Shown in pieces: positions 25,961 to 38,300 of a DNA stretch of 64,000 nt. Position 1 is the first letter of the stretch. Every line of letters starts with the position of its first letter. Location: the NCBI GenBank assembly GCA_963682175.1, contig OY821791.1, forward strand, positions 26,525,826 through 26,589,825, in the 5' to 3' direction. Below the pieces are notes generated by a model. It was not told the origin of the DNA and did not search any database. It saw nothing but the letters and a program-made list of their open reading frames with translations. The DNA is from Triglochin maritima. Taxonomy: Eukaryota > Streptophyta > Magnoliopsida > Alismatales > Juncaginaceae. The position numbers and the translations under genes were made by a program.

Positions 25961-27322
25961 TGATGAGTCTTAAATTTAACCGCAAGCATACAGATTGTTT
26001 AGCAAACAGGTCGAACAAAAAGAGATGTTACCAATTACTTTCAATTTCTTATGCAATCATGACATCAAAAAATTAACAGTAAATGATGTTTTTTTGTTTT
26101 TGAATAAAGAAACAAACTAGGAAAATGAATTTTTTTATTTAAGTATTGGATTTAAGAATCTCCCAAAGTAACTTGTACTATTGAGATATCAAATCCCCGA
26201 TCTACGATCTTAATATCAAAGTCTTGATTAATGTATTATTATGAGATGAACTAATTGTTTACTTAAGAGTTCACTGATAACACACATGCCTTAAACTCAA
26301 TGAAACAAAACATAACAAAAGAACTATCTCATAAAATGCATAAATCAAGTTAGGCAAACAATATGGTTACAACATAAACTTAGTTTCTTAAAATTTTAGT
26401 GATAAACTCAATGGCTAAACACACAAAAATAAAATTATTAAGAATGATGCTACAAAATAAATTTGCAATCATGAAGTACGAAATTCCGATCAATCTCCTA
26501 TCACCCCTTTAGTCCATCTACATCACCCTAAGTGGTTTTACCCACTCATGGACATGGGAGAATCACGGGATACAAAAACAAAAGAAAACAAATAATTAAA
26601 AGAGGAAGAAGACAAAGTAAACTAATATAAGAATTATTTATTCATTAAACTAAAGATAATACATATGATATCAGACCCCAATCCCTAATGAAAAGAAAAT
26701 AAAAATTAGAAGGATGGGAAGAGGTGTAGACTTCTCTCCCAACACCTCTATTTATAGATACAAGTAGGGTTTTCTTACTTCGGATTTCAGAAGTCTTCCA
26801 TGCTCGAGTCCCTTCGACTACGAATTTGGAAATGTATAACAGAAAACAATTATGCATCCAGGAATGATATCAAATCAAATGATTTGGATATCGGATATGA
26901 AAGTTATGCTTAAATTACTGATGTTCTATATGTGGTGCTATTTCCAAACAAAGACAAATTTATTCTTTATTTTCGTGAAATAAGATCTGAATTTCTGAAT
27001 GACCGTAAGAGAGAAAATATTACTTTTCAATTATCTTTCCAAACAATCCCGAATCACCCAATTTTCATTTGTGAAAGTTATGGATAAAAGAAGAGACGTG
27101 TTTGAAATCCAATATTTCCAAAATCTAAACTTTCCTAATTGATGTTGATTGCATAACCCAAATTTGCATTTATAATTTGAGTATTTTCCCATAAATTTGC
27201 AGCAAAAAATAGATCAAACATGTGGAGTGGGTATCGTGGATCATGTCCTCCGACTTTCACTTTATATATCAAATTATGCATTTAAGTCCTTTCACTTATT
27301 TGATATTTTCGACAATGGTATT
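25961..27322 (-). mobile_element. Athila/Tat-like LTR, copy B
   Basis: Begins TGATGAGTCTTAAATT followed by AACCGCAAGCATAC, the diverged start signature of this LTR group, and contains the CACCCTAAGTGG block near 26527. The right edge is inferred from the start of the next LTR at 27323. No target duplication found. Confidence 0.5.
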
Positions 27323-27447
27323 TGATTGAATCAGTTAAAATACCACAAGTGCACAACCGTATTGAAGTGGTGCCAAATACGGGTCGGTCCACAGAGAGCG
27401 CGTGTGAGTTAGATTCACGATACTTGAGTGGTGGAGAAGAAGAGAGA

Positions 27448-27452
27448 GATGT
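27448..27452. repeat. Target site duplication, left (Tekay)
   Basis: GATGT, identical to 36339-36343 beyond the other LTR. Confidence 0.95.
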
Positions 27453-28131
27453 TGTAACATCCCGAAACAGCGGAAATTTTAAAAATAAAAGTCAAGGCAA
27501 TCAACTCAATAAACAAAGGCGGGACTGTTACTTCTCATAAATCATAAAAGTGGTGCACCAAAATTACATCAGAGTTTGCCAAATGAATACATGATTACAA
27601 CAAAACGACAAGGGAAGATAAACGTAATCATGTTGACCTCAGTGGTCTGACTAGAGGATCCGACTCCAAATGCGCGTGCCCGCCGATCACCACCCAACTG
27701 GACCTACTGCGATCCTGAAAATATATAACAACGATGCCTGAGTTTCCAGAAAGGAAACCCCGTACGCCAACTCACCTAAATGCATGCATTGCACAAATGA
27801 ACCTATCATACTAGTAATGATGTCATGGCATCGACAGAAGGTAAAACAGTTCCCCCGAAGGGTAAAACAGGACATCAGTCCGACAATCAATCATCGGGTC
27901 TCCCGAAGAGACCTACTGCAGGCACATGCAGTCTAGTAGCCCGCGACATCGCACCCCCCACACGCAGCTACACTACTCAAGGGTTCGGCAGGGAGCCTCT
28001 GTCACGTCTACGCGCCGATAGAAACAGATCTGTAAATCTCAGTGGTCGGGGCCACAGGGACCAACGGGGCCGTCGCCCGGAAGGTATAACAACATCATCT
28101 CGGTAGGTGCCCAGCCGAGGAAAACAACAAG

Positions 28132-28233
28132 CCGGCACAGCCTCGGCCCAACAATCATCATCGCCGGCACAACCTCGGCGGCATCACCGGCACAGCATCG
28201 GTGGTCCATCACAACAGTCCGGCACAGCATCGG
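28132..28233. repeat. CCGGCACAGCATCGG-type four-copy array in LTR
   Basis: Copies at 28132, 28164, 28187 and 28219 (spacing 32, 23, 32), repeated in the other LTR at 34864-34965. CCGG and TCGG make each unit CG-rich and so a likely target for DNA methylation. Function unknown. Confidence 0.85.
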
Positions 28234-28626
28234 ACAGATCCAGACCGAAGTCTGCCAGGTCATCGGGCTCCTCGAGCCGCGAACACCAACCGCGCCGCTA
28301 TAAAAGCAGGGCAGCGACCTCCGTAGCCCCAAGGGCCGGTAGTCACCTCACCCAACGCCAGTTGCGTGCCCGCACAACATCAACACTGGGATCCGTGATC
28401 CCTCAGGCCTGCTATACTACAAGTGCCAACAATCATCTCAAGTCACGGTCCATACATGGAGGTGACGCGTCCCGAACACCCACACTCTCCCCAACGGCGG
28501 TCCCTGGGCAGGCACGCATCACGCGCCCACCGTCACCTCCCGGCTCACGCACAAGGCGAGGACACGGGTTTCCGTGGCAAAGTTGGCGTTCAAAAAGGGA
28601 ACCAGGAATTCTGTCCTGGGCCCAAA

Positions 28627-29101
28627 CGGTCGACCGTAAGAGGTGATTCGGTCGACCGTTTCCTGAAAGGAATCGGTCGACCGTCCCTAACACGGTCTAC
28701 CGCTGCGCACAGAACACAATCCCCCAACGGTCTACCGAAGGTCTAAAACCGGTCGACCGAACGAGGTCAAAATCCGGAGTCTGGTCAACATTACAATCCA
28801 GTCTATCGGTCGACCGACTCAGGTCCCGGTCGACCGAAAACTAACAGTACATCTTCTACATCATTTTAATCCATCGGTCGACCGACTCAGGGGTCTCGGT
28901 CGACCGACAACAGTTAGGGTCAACCTATATTCTACGTTATATAACGGTCGACCGAACTCACTCCAAGGTCCGAACAGCATGCAATATAATCCAATATAAA
29001 TATGTTCCGGTCGACCGAACACAAGGCCTCGGTCGACCGAAACGCAACAGACAGCAAATAAACACATGCATTCGGTCGACCGTCCAAGGACCGGTCGACC
29101 G
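28627..29101. repeat. CGGTCGACCG palindrome array, 3' LTR
   Basis: Thirteen perfect 10-bp palindromes start at 28627, 28649, 28674, 28750, 28807, 28827, 28875, 28897, 28945, 29008, 29030, 29073 and 29092, plus two CGGTCTACCG variants at 28693 and 28728. Many form pairs with start-to-start spacing of 19-25 bp, about two turns of the helix. The pattern suggests binding sites for a dimeric protein. Confidence 0.95.
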
Positions 29102-29606
29102 TCCGGTCGTCTTCAACCTCGCGCCAGCCGAGGTTTCTTCGCCCAAACGCGACGTCGGAGAGGCCTCCGACCTCCTCCGACCGACCAACACAACCCTCTC
29201 AATAGGGTTAACAGTAAAACCACACTAAGGAGCGGCGTACCTCAACGAAACGACGAAAATGCCGGAGCAACGCTCGCGCAACGCCGCCTCCGGTGATCTC
29301 CCCGCGCGCCTCCTCCACGCGCCTCACTCCACCGTGGTCGCCTCCGCAGCTGCACTCGCGCACCAGGAGAAGAAGAGAGGAAGAAATGAGAGATCCAAAC
29401 GAGGGTGAAGAGAGAGAGAGAGAGAAAAACTTAAATACCCTACACCCCATCACCTCTCCCTCACCCTACACCATCACCCTACACCCCAACCCATACTTCC
29501 CATCACATCCACCACTCCTTCCTCCATCCCTATGCAAACCCCTCCTAATCCTCCTCTAATCACCATTAACCCAAGCTTAACCCTAACAAGGGTTTGGGTT
29601 CTTACA

Positions 29607-29619
29607 ATCCTCCCAACTT
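29607..29619 (-). other. Polypurine tract
   Basis: On the sense (minus) strand AAGTTGGGAGGAT immediately precedes the 3' LTR, as expected for the plus-strand DNA primer. Confidence 0.75.
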
Positions 29620-29648
29620 AAAAGGATTTCGTCCCGAAATCAAAGCAA

Positions 29649-32600
29649 CTACTCACCGAAAAGCTCTGGATACTGCCTTCTGACATCCTCCTCGATCTCC
29701 CACGTGGCCTCGCGCTCACTGTGATGCTGCCACCTGACCTTCACCATCGGAATGGTCCTCCTCCTGAGCTGGTGATCCATCCGGTCCACAATCTCGACTG
29801 GCCTCTCCTCGAGCGACAAGTCCTGCTGAATCTCTGGCACTACTATCTCAATAACGTGCGACGGATCTGCCACATACTTCCTCAACAAAGACACGTGGAA
29901 GACATCATGCAGACCTGAAAACTGCGGCGGCAATGCAATCCGGTAGGCAACCTCTCCAACCCGGTCGAGGATCTCAAACGGTCCGACATATCTCGGACTG
30001 AGCTTCCCCTTCTTCCCAAACCTCATCACCCCTCTGGCTGGGGAAATCCTCAGAAACACATGGTCGCCCACCTCGAAACTCAACTCACGTCTGCGTCGAT
30101 CAGCATAACTCTTCTGCCTGCTCTGTGCTGTGGCCAGTCTTCTCCTGATCACATCAACCTTCTCTGAGTACATCTGCACAATCTCTGACCCCACTAACTG
30201 CCTCTCGCCCACGTCACTCCAGCATACCGGTGATCTGCAAGGCCTCCCGTACAGCGCCTCGTACGGTGCCATCCCAATACTCGAATGGTAGCTGTTGTTG
30301 TAGGCGAACTCCACCAGTGGCAGGTGCTCATCCCAGTGCCCTGCCCAATCCAGTGTGCATGCTCTCAGCATATCCTCCAAAGTCTGAATCGTCCTCTCTG
30401 ACTGACCATCTGTCTGCGGATGGAACGCTGTGCTGAACCTCAGACGCGTCCCCAATGCCTGCTGCAGACTCCCCCAAAATCTGGAAGTGAAACGAGGATC
30501 TCGATCTGAGATGATGCTCACTGGTACTCCATGCAACCTGACTATCTCCTCCACGTATAACTTAGCTAGACCCTCCAAAGGCAACGTGGTCCTGATCGCT
30601 AAGAAATGCGCCGACTTGGTCAGTCGATCGACTATCACCCAAATCGCGTCGTGGAATCTCCTCGTCTTCGGCAAACCCGTGACAAAATCCATCGTCACGT
30701 GCTCCCACTTCCACTCAGGAAGCTCAATACTCTGCATCGGTCCTGCCGGCCTCTGATGCTCAATCTTCACCTGCTGGCAGACTAAGCATCGCTCCACGAA
30801 CTCTGCAATATCCCTCTTCATGCCCTTCCACCAGAAGTTCCGCTGCAGGTCCTTATACATCTTCGTGCTCCCCGGGTGAATGGTGTATCTAGCTCTGTGT
30901 GCCTCCTCCATGATGTCATCTCTCAGCCCATCGCTCTTCGGCACCCAGATCCGACTCCTGAACCTCAAACCACCATCAACCCCTATACTGAAATCTGCCC
31001 CATCTCTGGAAGCCAACTGTAGCAGCCCATCTAACTCATCATCCCCAAGCTGAGCCTGCACCACTCGTGAGACAGTCTGCGGCTCCACCCGAAGCCCAGC
31101 AATCACTGCTCCCTCTGAATCCTCTGTGAACGGACTCCACTCGGAAAAAGCCTCGAGTAACCTCCACTCCTGGATGCACAGACTCGCCACAGAAACCTCC
31201 ACCTTCCTGCTCAGTGCATCTGCAACCGAATTCGCCTTCCCCGGATGATAGGAAATGGTGAAGTCGTAGTCCTTAATGAACTCAAGCCATCTGCGCTGCC
31301 TCATATTCAGCTCCTTCTGCGAGAACAAGTACTTCAGACTCTGATGATCGGTGAAGACCTCGAACTGCTCGCCATAAAGATAGTGCCGCCAGGTCTTCAA
31401 CGCGTGAACTACCGCTGCCAACTCCAGATCATGAGTAGGGTAGTTCTTCTCATGCACCTTCAGCTGCCTCGAAGCGTACGCCACCACCTTCCCATGCTGC
31501 ATCAGCACGCAACCCAAACCAATCCCTGACGCATCACTGTAAATCACGTAGCCTCCACTGCCACTCGGTAGCGTCAGAATAGGTGCTGTCGTCAATCGCC
31601 TCTTCAGCTCCTGAAAGCTGTCCTCGCACTTCTGGGACCAAACGAACTTGACGCCCTTCTGCGTCAGCGCTGTCAGCGGCGACGCAAGTCTGGAGAAATC
31701 CTGGATGAACCGCCTGTAATACCCTGCCAGTCCAACAAAACTCCTGATCTCCGTCACGCTCGTCGGGGCTCTCCACTGAGTCACCGCCTCGACCTTCGCC
31801 GGATCCACTGAAATCCCATCAGCTGACACAATATGCCCCAGAAAAGCCACCTGATCCAACCAGAACTCGCACTTCGTATACTTGGCATAAAGCTGCTGAT
31901 CCCTCAAGATGCCAAGCACAATCCTCAGGTGCTCTCGATGCTGCTCCCTGTCAGGCGAGTATATCAAAATGTCGTCTACGAATACAACGACAAATCTGTC
32001 GAGGTACGGCTGGAAGGTCCTATTCATCAGATCCATGAATGCGGCAGGTGCATTCGTCAGTCCAAATGGCATCACCAAGAACTCGTAGTGGCCGTACCGC
32101 GTCCTGAAGGCTGTCTTCTGAACATCTGCCTCCCTGATCCGTAACTGATGATATCCCGAACGCAGATCGATCTTCGAGAACACTCTCGCCGTCTGCAACT
32201 GATCAAACAAATCATCGATCCTGGGCAAAGGGTACCGGTTCCGAACGGTAACCTTATTCAGCATCCTGTAGTCGATACACATCCGCAACGATCCGTCCTT
32301 CTTCTTCACGAAGAGCACAGGCGCTCCCCATGGAGAAACACTCGGTCTGATGAACCCGGACTCCATCAACTCCTGCAACTGCTTCTTCAGCTCTGTCAAC
32401 TCTGCAGGTGCCATACGATACGGAGCCTTCGACTGAGGTGTCGTACCCGCTACCAGCTCGATGCCGAACTCAATCTCTCGGTGCGGCGGTAATGCTGGAA
32501 TCTCTGCTGGAAATACATCAGGGAACTCCTGCACAATCTCTATATCCTCCAGCCTCCTCCTCTCAGAATCAGGAACTACCAGCGTGGCCACAAACGCGCT

Positions 32601-34058
32601 GCATCCCTGCTGTACCAGCCTCCGTGCCTTAACTGCAGACACAATCAGACGACCGTCTCTTCTCCTCGTACCTCTGAGCAAAACATCTGGCTCGCCCTCC
32701 ATCGGAATCAGGATCTTCTTCTCGCGGCAAAAGACTCGCACGTCGTACTGTGACAGCCAGTCCATCCCCAGTATGACGTCGAAGTCCACCATCGGTAACA
32801 AGACCAGATCAGCCGGAAAATCATGGTCTCCCGAAGCAACTGTGGTGCCGGGGAAAAAGCTCCCCACAGTGCCCACCTCACCCATGGGCGTGCTGACCTC
32901 CAAAACATCAGTCAGCAGCACAGGGGTCCGACCCAACTCGCCAGCAAACTTCTCCGAGATGAAGGAGTGAGTGATGCCGCAATCAAACAACACACGCGCT
33001 ACAGAACCAGAAACAGAAAGTGTACCTTCCACGACGGTGTTGGAGTCCCTCGCCTCCTCAGCCTGGATAGTGAAGACTCGCCCGGTCCTCCTGCTCTGCC
33101 CCGGTGCAACAACCGATCGGCTGCCTCCGCCTCTGCCTACTGCTGGTGGTCCCGGCCTCCTGCTCGGCTCTCCCTGCCTCTGAGGACAATCGCGGACAAA
33201 ATGCCCCATCTGGCCGCAACCCATGCATGCTCCAGTCCGACGAGGACACTCCTGTCCTGGATGGAACCTCCCGCAGTAAGTGCACGCTCCTGACTGACGT
33301 GCTCCTCCTCCATCGAACCTGGGCCTCTTGCCCGGGTTCCCTGCTCCACGACCAGCTACTCTGCTGCCGGTGCTCACTGGCGCCTTCCGCGCCTCCTGAA
33401 TACACTCCCTCTGGTCCTGCTCGATGATCGTAGCATGCTTCACCGCATCTGCAAGGGTCCGCGGCATGCTGTTGATCACCCGAGATCGAAGCGGCTGTCT
33501 CAGTCCCTTTACGAACTTCCTCGCCTGCTGCTCTGGGGTCACACAAATCTCAGGGCAGTAACGCTCCAAAGCGTTGAACCTGCTGATGTAGCTCGTCAGT
33601 GTCATGTCCTTCTGCTCCAGCGACATGAACTCCTCCCTCTTCTGATCCCTGACATGCTGGGGAAAGTACTGCTCGTGGAACACCTCCAAGAACTCCTCCC
33701 AGCTCACATCTGTACGGTCGTCAAACAGAACTGTGGACGTGGACCTCCACCAGTTGGCGGCCTCGCCATCGAACACATAGGTGGCCAGCTCCACCATCCT
33801 CCCAGGTGCTACTCCAATAGCACGGAAGATCTTCTCCATCCGGAAGATCCAATCCTCCGCAACCTCTGGGGCCCTCCTACCATCAAACGTCGGCGGGTGC
33901 TGACGCATGAACCGATCGTGCTCAGCCCCCACTCCGCCCTGGGCGCTCTGAGCTGCCTGACGCTCCAGAAACTCGCCCAACCTGTCCCACTGTGCACCCG
34001 AAGTGTCATCACTGGGATCACGATCGCGTGGAGAACTCCTCACACGCCTAGGTGCCAT
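29649..34058 (-). CDS. Gag-pol polyprotein of the Tekay chromovirus
   Basis: Single 1469-residue polyprotein with no stop or frameshift. Order: retrotransposon gag (about 50-215); zinc knuckle with C278, C281, H286 and C291, preceded by a second cysteine cluster at 259-271; aspartic protease with D359 in [10 protein letters not shown]; reverse transcriptase (about 545-745, active-site FVDD at 693-696); RNase H (D842, E879, D904); integrase with HHCC finger (H1054, H1061, C1091, C1094) and DDE triad (D1124, D1185, E1221); GPF motif at 1359-1361; C-terminal chromodomain-like segment (about 1419-1466, PMVKVRW and EATWE). The chromodomain and layout place it in the Tekay/Del lineage. The ATG at 34058 lies 111 bp after the PBS. 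The protease has DCG where DSG or DTG is normal, a possible weakening. It directs the element's particle assembly, reverse transcription and integration. Confidence 0.97.
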   Translation of the reverse strand: MAPRRVRSSPRDRDPSDDTSGAQWDRLGEFLERQAAQSAQGGVGAEHDRFMRQHPPTFDGRRAPEVAEDWIFRMEKIFRAIGVAPGRMVELATYVFDGEAANWWRSTSTVLFDDRTDVSWEEFLEVFHEQYFPQHVRDQKREEFMSLEQKDMTLTSYISRFNALERYCPEICVTPEQQARKFVKGLRQPLRSRVINSMPRTLADAVKHATIIEQDQRECIQEARKAPVSTGSRVAGRGAGNPGKRPRFDGGGARQSGACTYCGRFHPGQECPRRTGACMGCGQMGHFVRDCPQRQGEPSRRPGPPAVGRGGGSRSVVAPGQSRRTGRVFTIQAEEARDSNTVVEGTLSVSGSVARVLFDCGITHSFISEKFAGELGRTPVLLTDVLEVSTPMGEVGTVGSFFPGTTVASGDHDFPADLVLLPMVDFDVILGMDWLSQYDVRVFCREKKILIPMEGEPDVLLRGTRRRDGRLIVSAVKARRLVQQGCSAFVATLVVPDSERRRLEDIEIVQEFPDVFPAEIPALPPHREIEFGIELVAGTTPQSKAPYRMAPAELTELKKQLQELMESGFIRPSVSPWGAPVLFVKKKDGSLRMCIDYRMLNKVTVRNRYPLPRIDDLFDQLQTARVFSKIDLRSGYHQLRIREADVQKTAFRTRYGHYEFLVMPFGLTNAPAAFMDLMNRTFQPYLDRFVVVFVDDILIYSPDREQHREHLRIVLGILRDQQLYAKYTKCEFWLDQVAFLGHIVSADGISVDPAKVEAVTQWRAPTSVTEIRSFVGLAGYYRRFIQDFSRLASPLTALTQKGVKFVWSQKCEDSFQELKRRLTTAPILTLPSGSGGYVIYSDASGIGLGCVLMQHGKVVAYASRQLKVHEKNYPTHDLELAAVVHALKTWRHYLYGEQFEVFTDHQSLKYLFSQKELNMRQRRWLEFIKDYDFTISYHPGKANSVADALSRKVEVSVASLCIQEWRLLEAFSEWSPFTEDSEGAVIAGLRVEPQTVSRVVQAQLGDDELDGLLQLASRDGADFSIGVDGGLRFRSRIWVPKSDGLRDDIMEEAHRARYTIHPGSTKMYKDLQRNFWWKGMKRDIAEFVERCLVCQQVKIEHQRPAGPMQSIELPEWKWEHVTMDFVTGLPKTRRFHDAIWVIVDRLTKSAHFLAIRTTLPLEGLAKLYVEEIVRLHGVPVSIISDRDPRFTSRFWGSLQQALGTRLRFSTAFHPQTDGQSERTIQTLEDMLRACTLDWAGHWDEHLPLVEFAYNNSYHSSIGMAPYEALYGRPCRSPVCWSDVGERQLVGSEIVQMYSEKVDVIRRRLATAQSRQKSYADRRRRELSFEVGDHVFLRISPARGVMRFGKKGKLSPRYVGPFEILDRVGEVAYRIALPPQFSGLHDVFHVSLLRKYVADPSHVIEIVVPEIQQDLSLEERPVEIVDRMDHQLRRRTIPMVKVRWQHHSEREATWEIEEDVRRQYPELFGE

Positions 34059-34169
34059 CTGCCAGAAGAAACAATCACAACTTCAGCCATGTATGCATGC
34101 TAAAAGATAAAATGCATGAATCCTATTACTACAAGGGTGATTTCATTGGGAACCGCATAGGAATCGACC

Positions 34170-34181
34170 GCTCTGATACCA
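34170..34181 (-). other. Primer binding site (initiator tRNA-Met)
   Basis: On the minus strand TGGTATCAGAGC, the perfect plant tRNA-iMet complement, lies three bases after the 5' LTR. Confidence 0.95.
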
Positions 34182-34184
34182 AGT

Positions 34185-36338
34185 TGTAACATCCCGAAAC
34201 AGCGGAAATTTTAAAAATAAAAGTCAAGGCAATCAACTCAATAAACAAAGGCGGGACTGTTATTTCTCATAAATCATAAAAGTGGTGCACCAAAATTACA
34301 TCAGAGTTTGCCAAATGAATACATGATTACAACAAAACGACAAGGGAAGATAAACGTAATCATGTTGACCTCAGTGGTCTGACTAGAGGATCCGACTCCA
34401 AATGCGCGTGCCCGCCGATCACCACCCAACTGGACCTACTGCGATCCTGAAAATATATAACAACGATGCCTGAGTTTCCAGAAAGGAAACCCCGTACGCC
34501 AACTCACCTAAATGCATGCATTGCACAAATGAACCTATCATACTAGTAATGATGTCATGGCATCGACAGAAGGTAAAACAGTTCCCCCGAAGGGTAAAAC
34601 AGGACATCAGTCCGACAATCAATCATCGGGTCTCCCGAAGAGACCTACTGCAGGCACATGCAGTCTAGTAGCCCGCGACATCGCACCCCCCACACGCAGC
34701 TACACTACTCAAGGGTTCGGCAGGGAGCCTCTGTCACGTCTACGCGCCGATAGAAACAGGTCTGTAAATCTCAGTGGTCGGGGCCACAGGGACCAACGGG
34801 GCCGTCGCCCGGAAGGTATAACAACATCATCTCGGTAGGTGCCCAGCCGAGGAAAACAACAAGCCGGCACAGCCTCGGCCCAACAATCATCATCGCCGGC
34901 ACAACCTCGGCGGCATCACCGGCACAGCATCGGTGGTCCATCACAACAGTCCGGCACAGCATCGGACAGATCCAGACCGAAGTCTGCCAGGTCATCGGGC
35001 TCCTCGAGCCGCGAACACCAACCGCGCCGCTATAAAAGCAGGGCAGCGACCTCCGTAGCCCCAAGGGCCGGTAGTCACCTCACCCAACGCCAGTTGCGTG
35101 CCCGCACAACATCAACACTGGGATCCGTGATCCCTCAGGCCTGCTATACTACAAGTGCCAACAATCATCTCAAGTCACGGTCCATACATGGAGGTGACGC
35201 GTCCCGAACACCCACACTCTCCCCAACGGCGGTCCCTGGGCAGGCACGCATCACGCGCCCACCGTCACCTCCCGGCTCACGCACAAGGCGAGGACACGGG
35301 TTTCCGTGGCAAAGTTGGCGTTCAAAAAGGGAACCAGGAATTCTGTCCTGGGCCCAAACGGTCGACCGTAAGAGGTGATTCGGTCGACCGTTTCCTGAAA
35401 GGAATCGGTCGACCGTCCCTAACACGGTCTACCGCTGCGCACAGAACACAATCCCCCAACGGTCTACCGAAGGTCTAAAACCGGTCGACCGAACGAGGTC
35501 AAAATCCGGAGTCTGGTCAACATTACAATCCAGTCTATCGGTCGACCGACTCAGGTCCCGGTCGACCGAAAACTAACAGTACATCTTCTACATCATTTTA
35601 ATCCATCGGTCGACCGACTCAGGGGTCTCGGTCGACCGACAACAGTTAGGGTCAACCTATATTCTACGTTATATAACGGTCGACCGAACTCACTCCAAGG
35701 TCCGAACAGCATGCAATATAATCCAATATAAATATGTTTCGGTCGACCGAACACAAGGCCTCGGTCGACCGAAACGCAACAGACAGCAAATAAACACATG
35801 CATTCGGTCGACCGTCCAAGGACCGGTCGACCGTCCGGTCGTCTTCAACCTCGCGCCAGCCGAGGTTTCTTCGCCCAAACGCGACGTCGGAGAGGCCTCC
35901 GACCTCCTCCGACCGACCAACACAACCCTCTCAATAGGGTTAACAGTAAAACCACACTAAGGAGCGGCGTACCTCAACGAAACGACGAAAATGCCGGAGC
36001 AACGCTCGCGCAACGCCGCCTCCGGTGATCTCCCCGCGCGCCTCCTCCACGCGCCTCACTCCACCGTGGTCGCCTCCGCAGCTGCACTCGCGCACCAGGA
36101 GAAGAAGAGAGGAAGAAATGAGAGATCCAAACGAGGGTGAAGAGAGAGAGAGAGAGAAAAACTTAAATACCCTACACCCCATCACCTCTCCCTCACCCTA
36201 CACCATCACCCTACACCCCAACCCATACTTCCCATCACATCCACCACTCCTTCCTCCATCCCTATGCAAACCCCTCCTAATCCTCCTCTAATCACCATTA
36301 AACCAAGCTTAACCCTAACAAGGGTTTGGGTTCTTACA
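34185..36338 (-). repeat. 5' LTR of the Tekay element
   Basis: 2154 bp, partner of 27453-29606. It carries the same arrays; the CGGTCGACCG array maps to 35359-35833. A TATATAA on the minus strand near 35669-35677 lies inside that array and is a weak candidate TATA box. The best TATA motif, TATAAAAG at 35031-35038 (28299-28306 in the other LTR), points antisense to the element. Confidence 0.97.
35359..35833. repeat. CGGTCGACCG palindrome array, 5' LTR
   Basis: Thirteen perfect palindromes in the same positions as in the 3' LTR (offset 6732). The nearby 29007/35739 difference adjoins a site but leaves all 13 intact. Confidence 0.95.
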
Positions 36339-36343
36339 GATGT
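36339..36343. repeat. Target site duplication, right (Tekay)
   Basis: GATGT, the partner of 27448-27452. Confidence 0.95.
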
Positions 36344-36880
36344 GATCAAAATTAAACTACAACGCATGAGAAATCGGAAAAACAATCAATGAAAACTAAA
36401 CCCCTCAGGGGGTAGAGAAAGAATGAGAATACGAAAATGTGTTGTGTGTGTTTAAATATGCTCATCAAAACATGTGACAAATGAAATCCATAAAACTCAA
36501 ATGCAACTTTACCTCTACATGAAATAAGATAAAACATTATCATTTAAACATACACGACAATAATTGAAATGAAGCAAATATGTTCACATGCATAATGACT
36601 CAAATCCAACTGTCTCCATGTACATGAAATAATATTTATCACAATCATCAAAACATACAAGACATTAATTTGGATAAATCCAACATGAGCACATGCAAGC
36701 ACATGTCTTGCTTCCTTCTTCCACTCCATCATTATCCTAACATCATCATTCCCCATAAAATATGCTCACTAATTTAAGCATGTGCTAAGCTTCAATCAAG
36801 AGCATTAGCACATCAAAGATAAGAGTGAAATCTCATTAGATGATTATGGAAATCATGTAAGGCTCAAAGGATTAAGATTA

Positions 36881-36898
36881 ACACACACACACACACAC
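36881..36898. repeat. AC dinucleotide microsatellite
   Basis: Nine AC units within the Athila-like LTR copy C. Confidence 0.9.
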
Positions 36899-37644
36899 TA
36901 CTACATCACATCATCAAATCACCTTCTTCTCCACCCCAATGGGGATGGACTACTCACTACTCATCTCTGCACTAAAGAAAGCATAAAAAACATTAACTCA
37001 TATTGAAAAATGAAGGAAAACAAGATTAAGCAAACAACAACATAAAAGAAACTGCATCAAAGGAAAAATATGTAATTAAAGAACAACATCAACACTTGAT
37101 TGAAAAGAAAAGATTACAAAGTTTCTCATTCTTCTCCTATTACACTAATCAGCAGGCAAATAAACCTAAATTAATGGAGGAGCAAGAAGAAGTGGGAGAG
37201 GAGGGATTACAATGGTATATATAGACTAATACATGGTTAGGATTAATCTGGGAATAATCGAATGACTCTAAATCACATCTGATGGTCCAAGAATGCTCTA
37301 GCCCGACCCACGGCCAAAATTGGAAGTCCTTTAGACCCTTTTGACCAGTCAATGCAGATCCAAATCCTCCAGTGGTGGATCAAATAGTCCGATCAAGTTG
37401 AGATTTTGGTTTCTACTGTGTTTCTTTATTTGGCATGTGGGTTCAAGTATTGATCTACTGGCTTGAATCACTTTGATTTTAATTGAAGAAATACTGATTT
37501 GATTGAAGTCATGTAGCACAACATTTGTCTTTTACCATAAGGTCCCTCCGGGTTTTCACTTGGGTCCTTCCTGATTTGTGATCCAGTCTTTATGCATTAC
37601 AAACAGGTCCAAAACCTTCCAAATCAGTCCATACTTGTTACTAT

Positions 37645-38275
37645 TGAGAATTTAACTTAATCCTATGTGGCATCCTAGTAACTAGCCACATCATCTATGG
37701 AGGGTGAGTCATCTAGGTATTGATGACTCGACAAGTTGGAATGTGAAAGGTTGAATGAAAGGAAGAGACAAAAAGTTTCTCCATTTATCCATGATTTTCG
37801 TCCTTGTTTTATGATGCAATTTAAGTAGAGGTCGTAATGATCTTGAATGGTCATCTTTATGTAGTGTATGTTATGTTTATGTTTAGGTTAGATTGAAGAC
37901 TCATTGTAAGTGCCTATATAAGTACAAAAGTTCTCCATTTGTAGTATGACAGATGAGAGTGAAAAAAAAGAAAAAGAAAGAAGAATGTAAGTGAGAAAGA
38001 AGAAAGAAAAAGATGAGTGTTTGATGCAAATCCCGTTTTCCTTATGAGTGTTAAGTAGTTAGTTTTCTTCTTTCATTCGTGCCCACCAATTGCGTAAATC
38101 AAAGTATGGTTCTAGTGATGGCAATAGAAGGCCCTCAGCATGGAGAACAAGGCGAGCCAAAACCGCGCACTAGGCACGACTTCTAAACCGCTAATTGGCG
38201 GCCCAAATGCGCCTGGTGGAGGACGGCTTTCTGGGGTGGCTTGGTCTGGTGCTCCCCTTCTTTCTACTATATCTA
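37645..38275 (+). repeat. Left LTR of the Copia element
   Basis: Starts TGAGAATTTAACTTAATCC and ends near TATCTAACA just before the PBS. Contains ACCGCTAATTGGCGGC at 38187-38202, a palindrome also seen in the Athila-like LTRs. Confidence 0.85.
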
Positions 38276-38280
38276 ACATC

Positions 38281-38292
38281 TGGTATCGGAGC
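38281..38292 (+). other. Primer binding site (initiator tRNA-Met)
   Basis: TGGTATCGGAGC, one mismatch to the usual primer complement, two to five bases after the LTR. Confidence 0.8.
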
Positions 38293-38300
38293 CCCGTCTG

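Larger units (their letters stand above)
27453..29606 (-). repeat. 3' LTR of the Tekay element
   Basis: 2154 bp, nearly identical to 34185-36338. On the element's sense strand it starts TGTAAGAACCC and ends GGGATGTTACA. It carries 13 perfect CGGTCGACCG palindromes (28627-29101), four CCGGCACARCMTCGG units (28132-28233) and a short GA microsatellite near 29406. Open frames of up to 179 codons on the plus strand are low-complexity and not supported as genes. Confidence 0.97.
27453..36338 (-). mobile_element. Intact Ty3/gypsy chromovirus, Tekay type
   Basis: Complete 8886-bp element: two 2154-bp LTRs with TGTAA...TTACA ends, a PBS for initiator tRNA-Met, one uninterrupted 1469-codon gag-pol frame ending in a chromodomain, and a polypurine tract. 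The five-base target duplication GATGT is perfect (27448-27452 and 36339-36343). I found only four LTR differences by eye (27531/34263, 28028/34760, 29007/35739, 29570/36302), about 0.2 percent, which implies a very recent insertion, on the order of 0.1 million years under usual plant rates. It interrupts an Athila-like LTR. Confidence 0.97.

Noticed and set aside
28107..28646. 179-codon plus-strand frame present identically in both Tekay LTRs (also 34839-35378)
   Set aside because: Low-complexity Arg/Ser/Pro content, antisense to the element, no family match, and identity of the two copies simply reflects the young LTR pair.
32461..34103. Several 100-220-codon plus-strand frames opposite gag-pol
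   Set aside because: Antisense shadows of a GC-rich coding region; gag-pol on the other strand has complete domain content.
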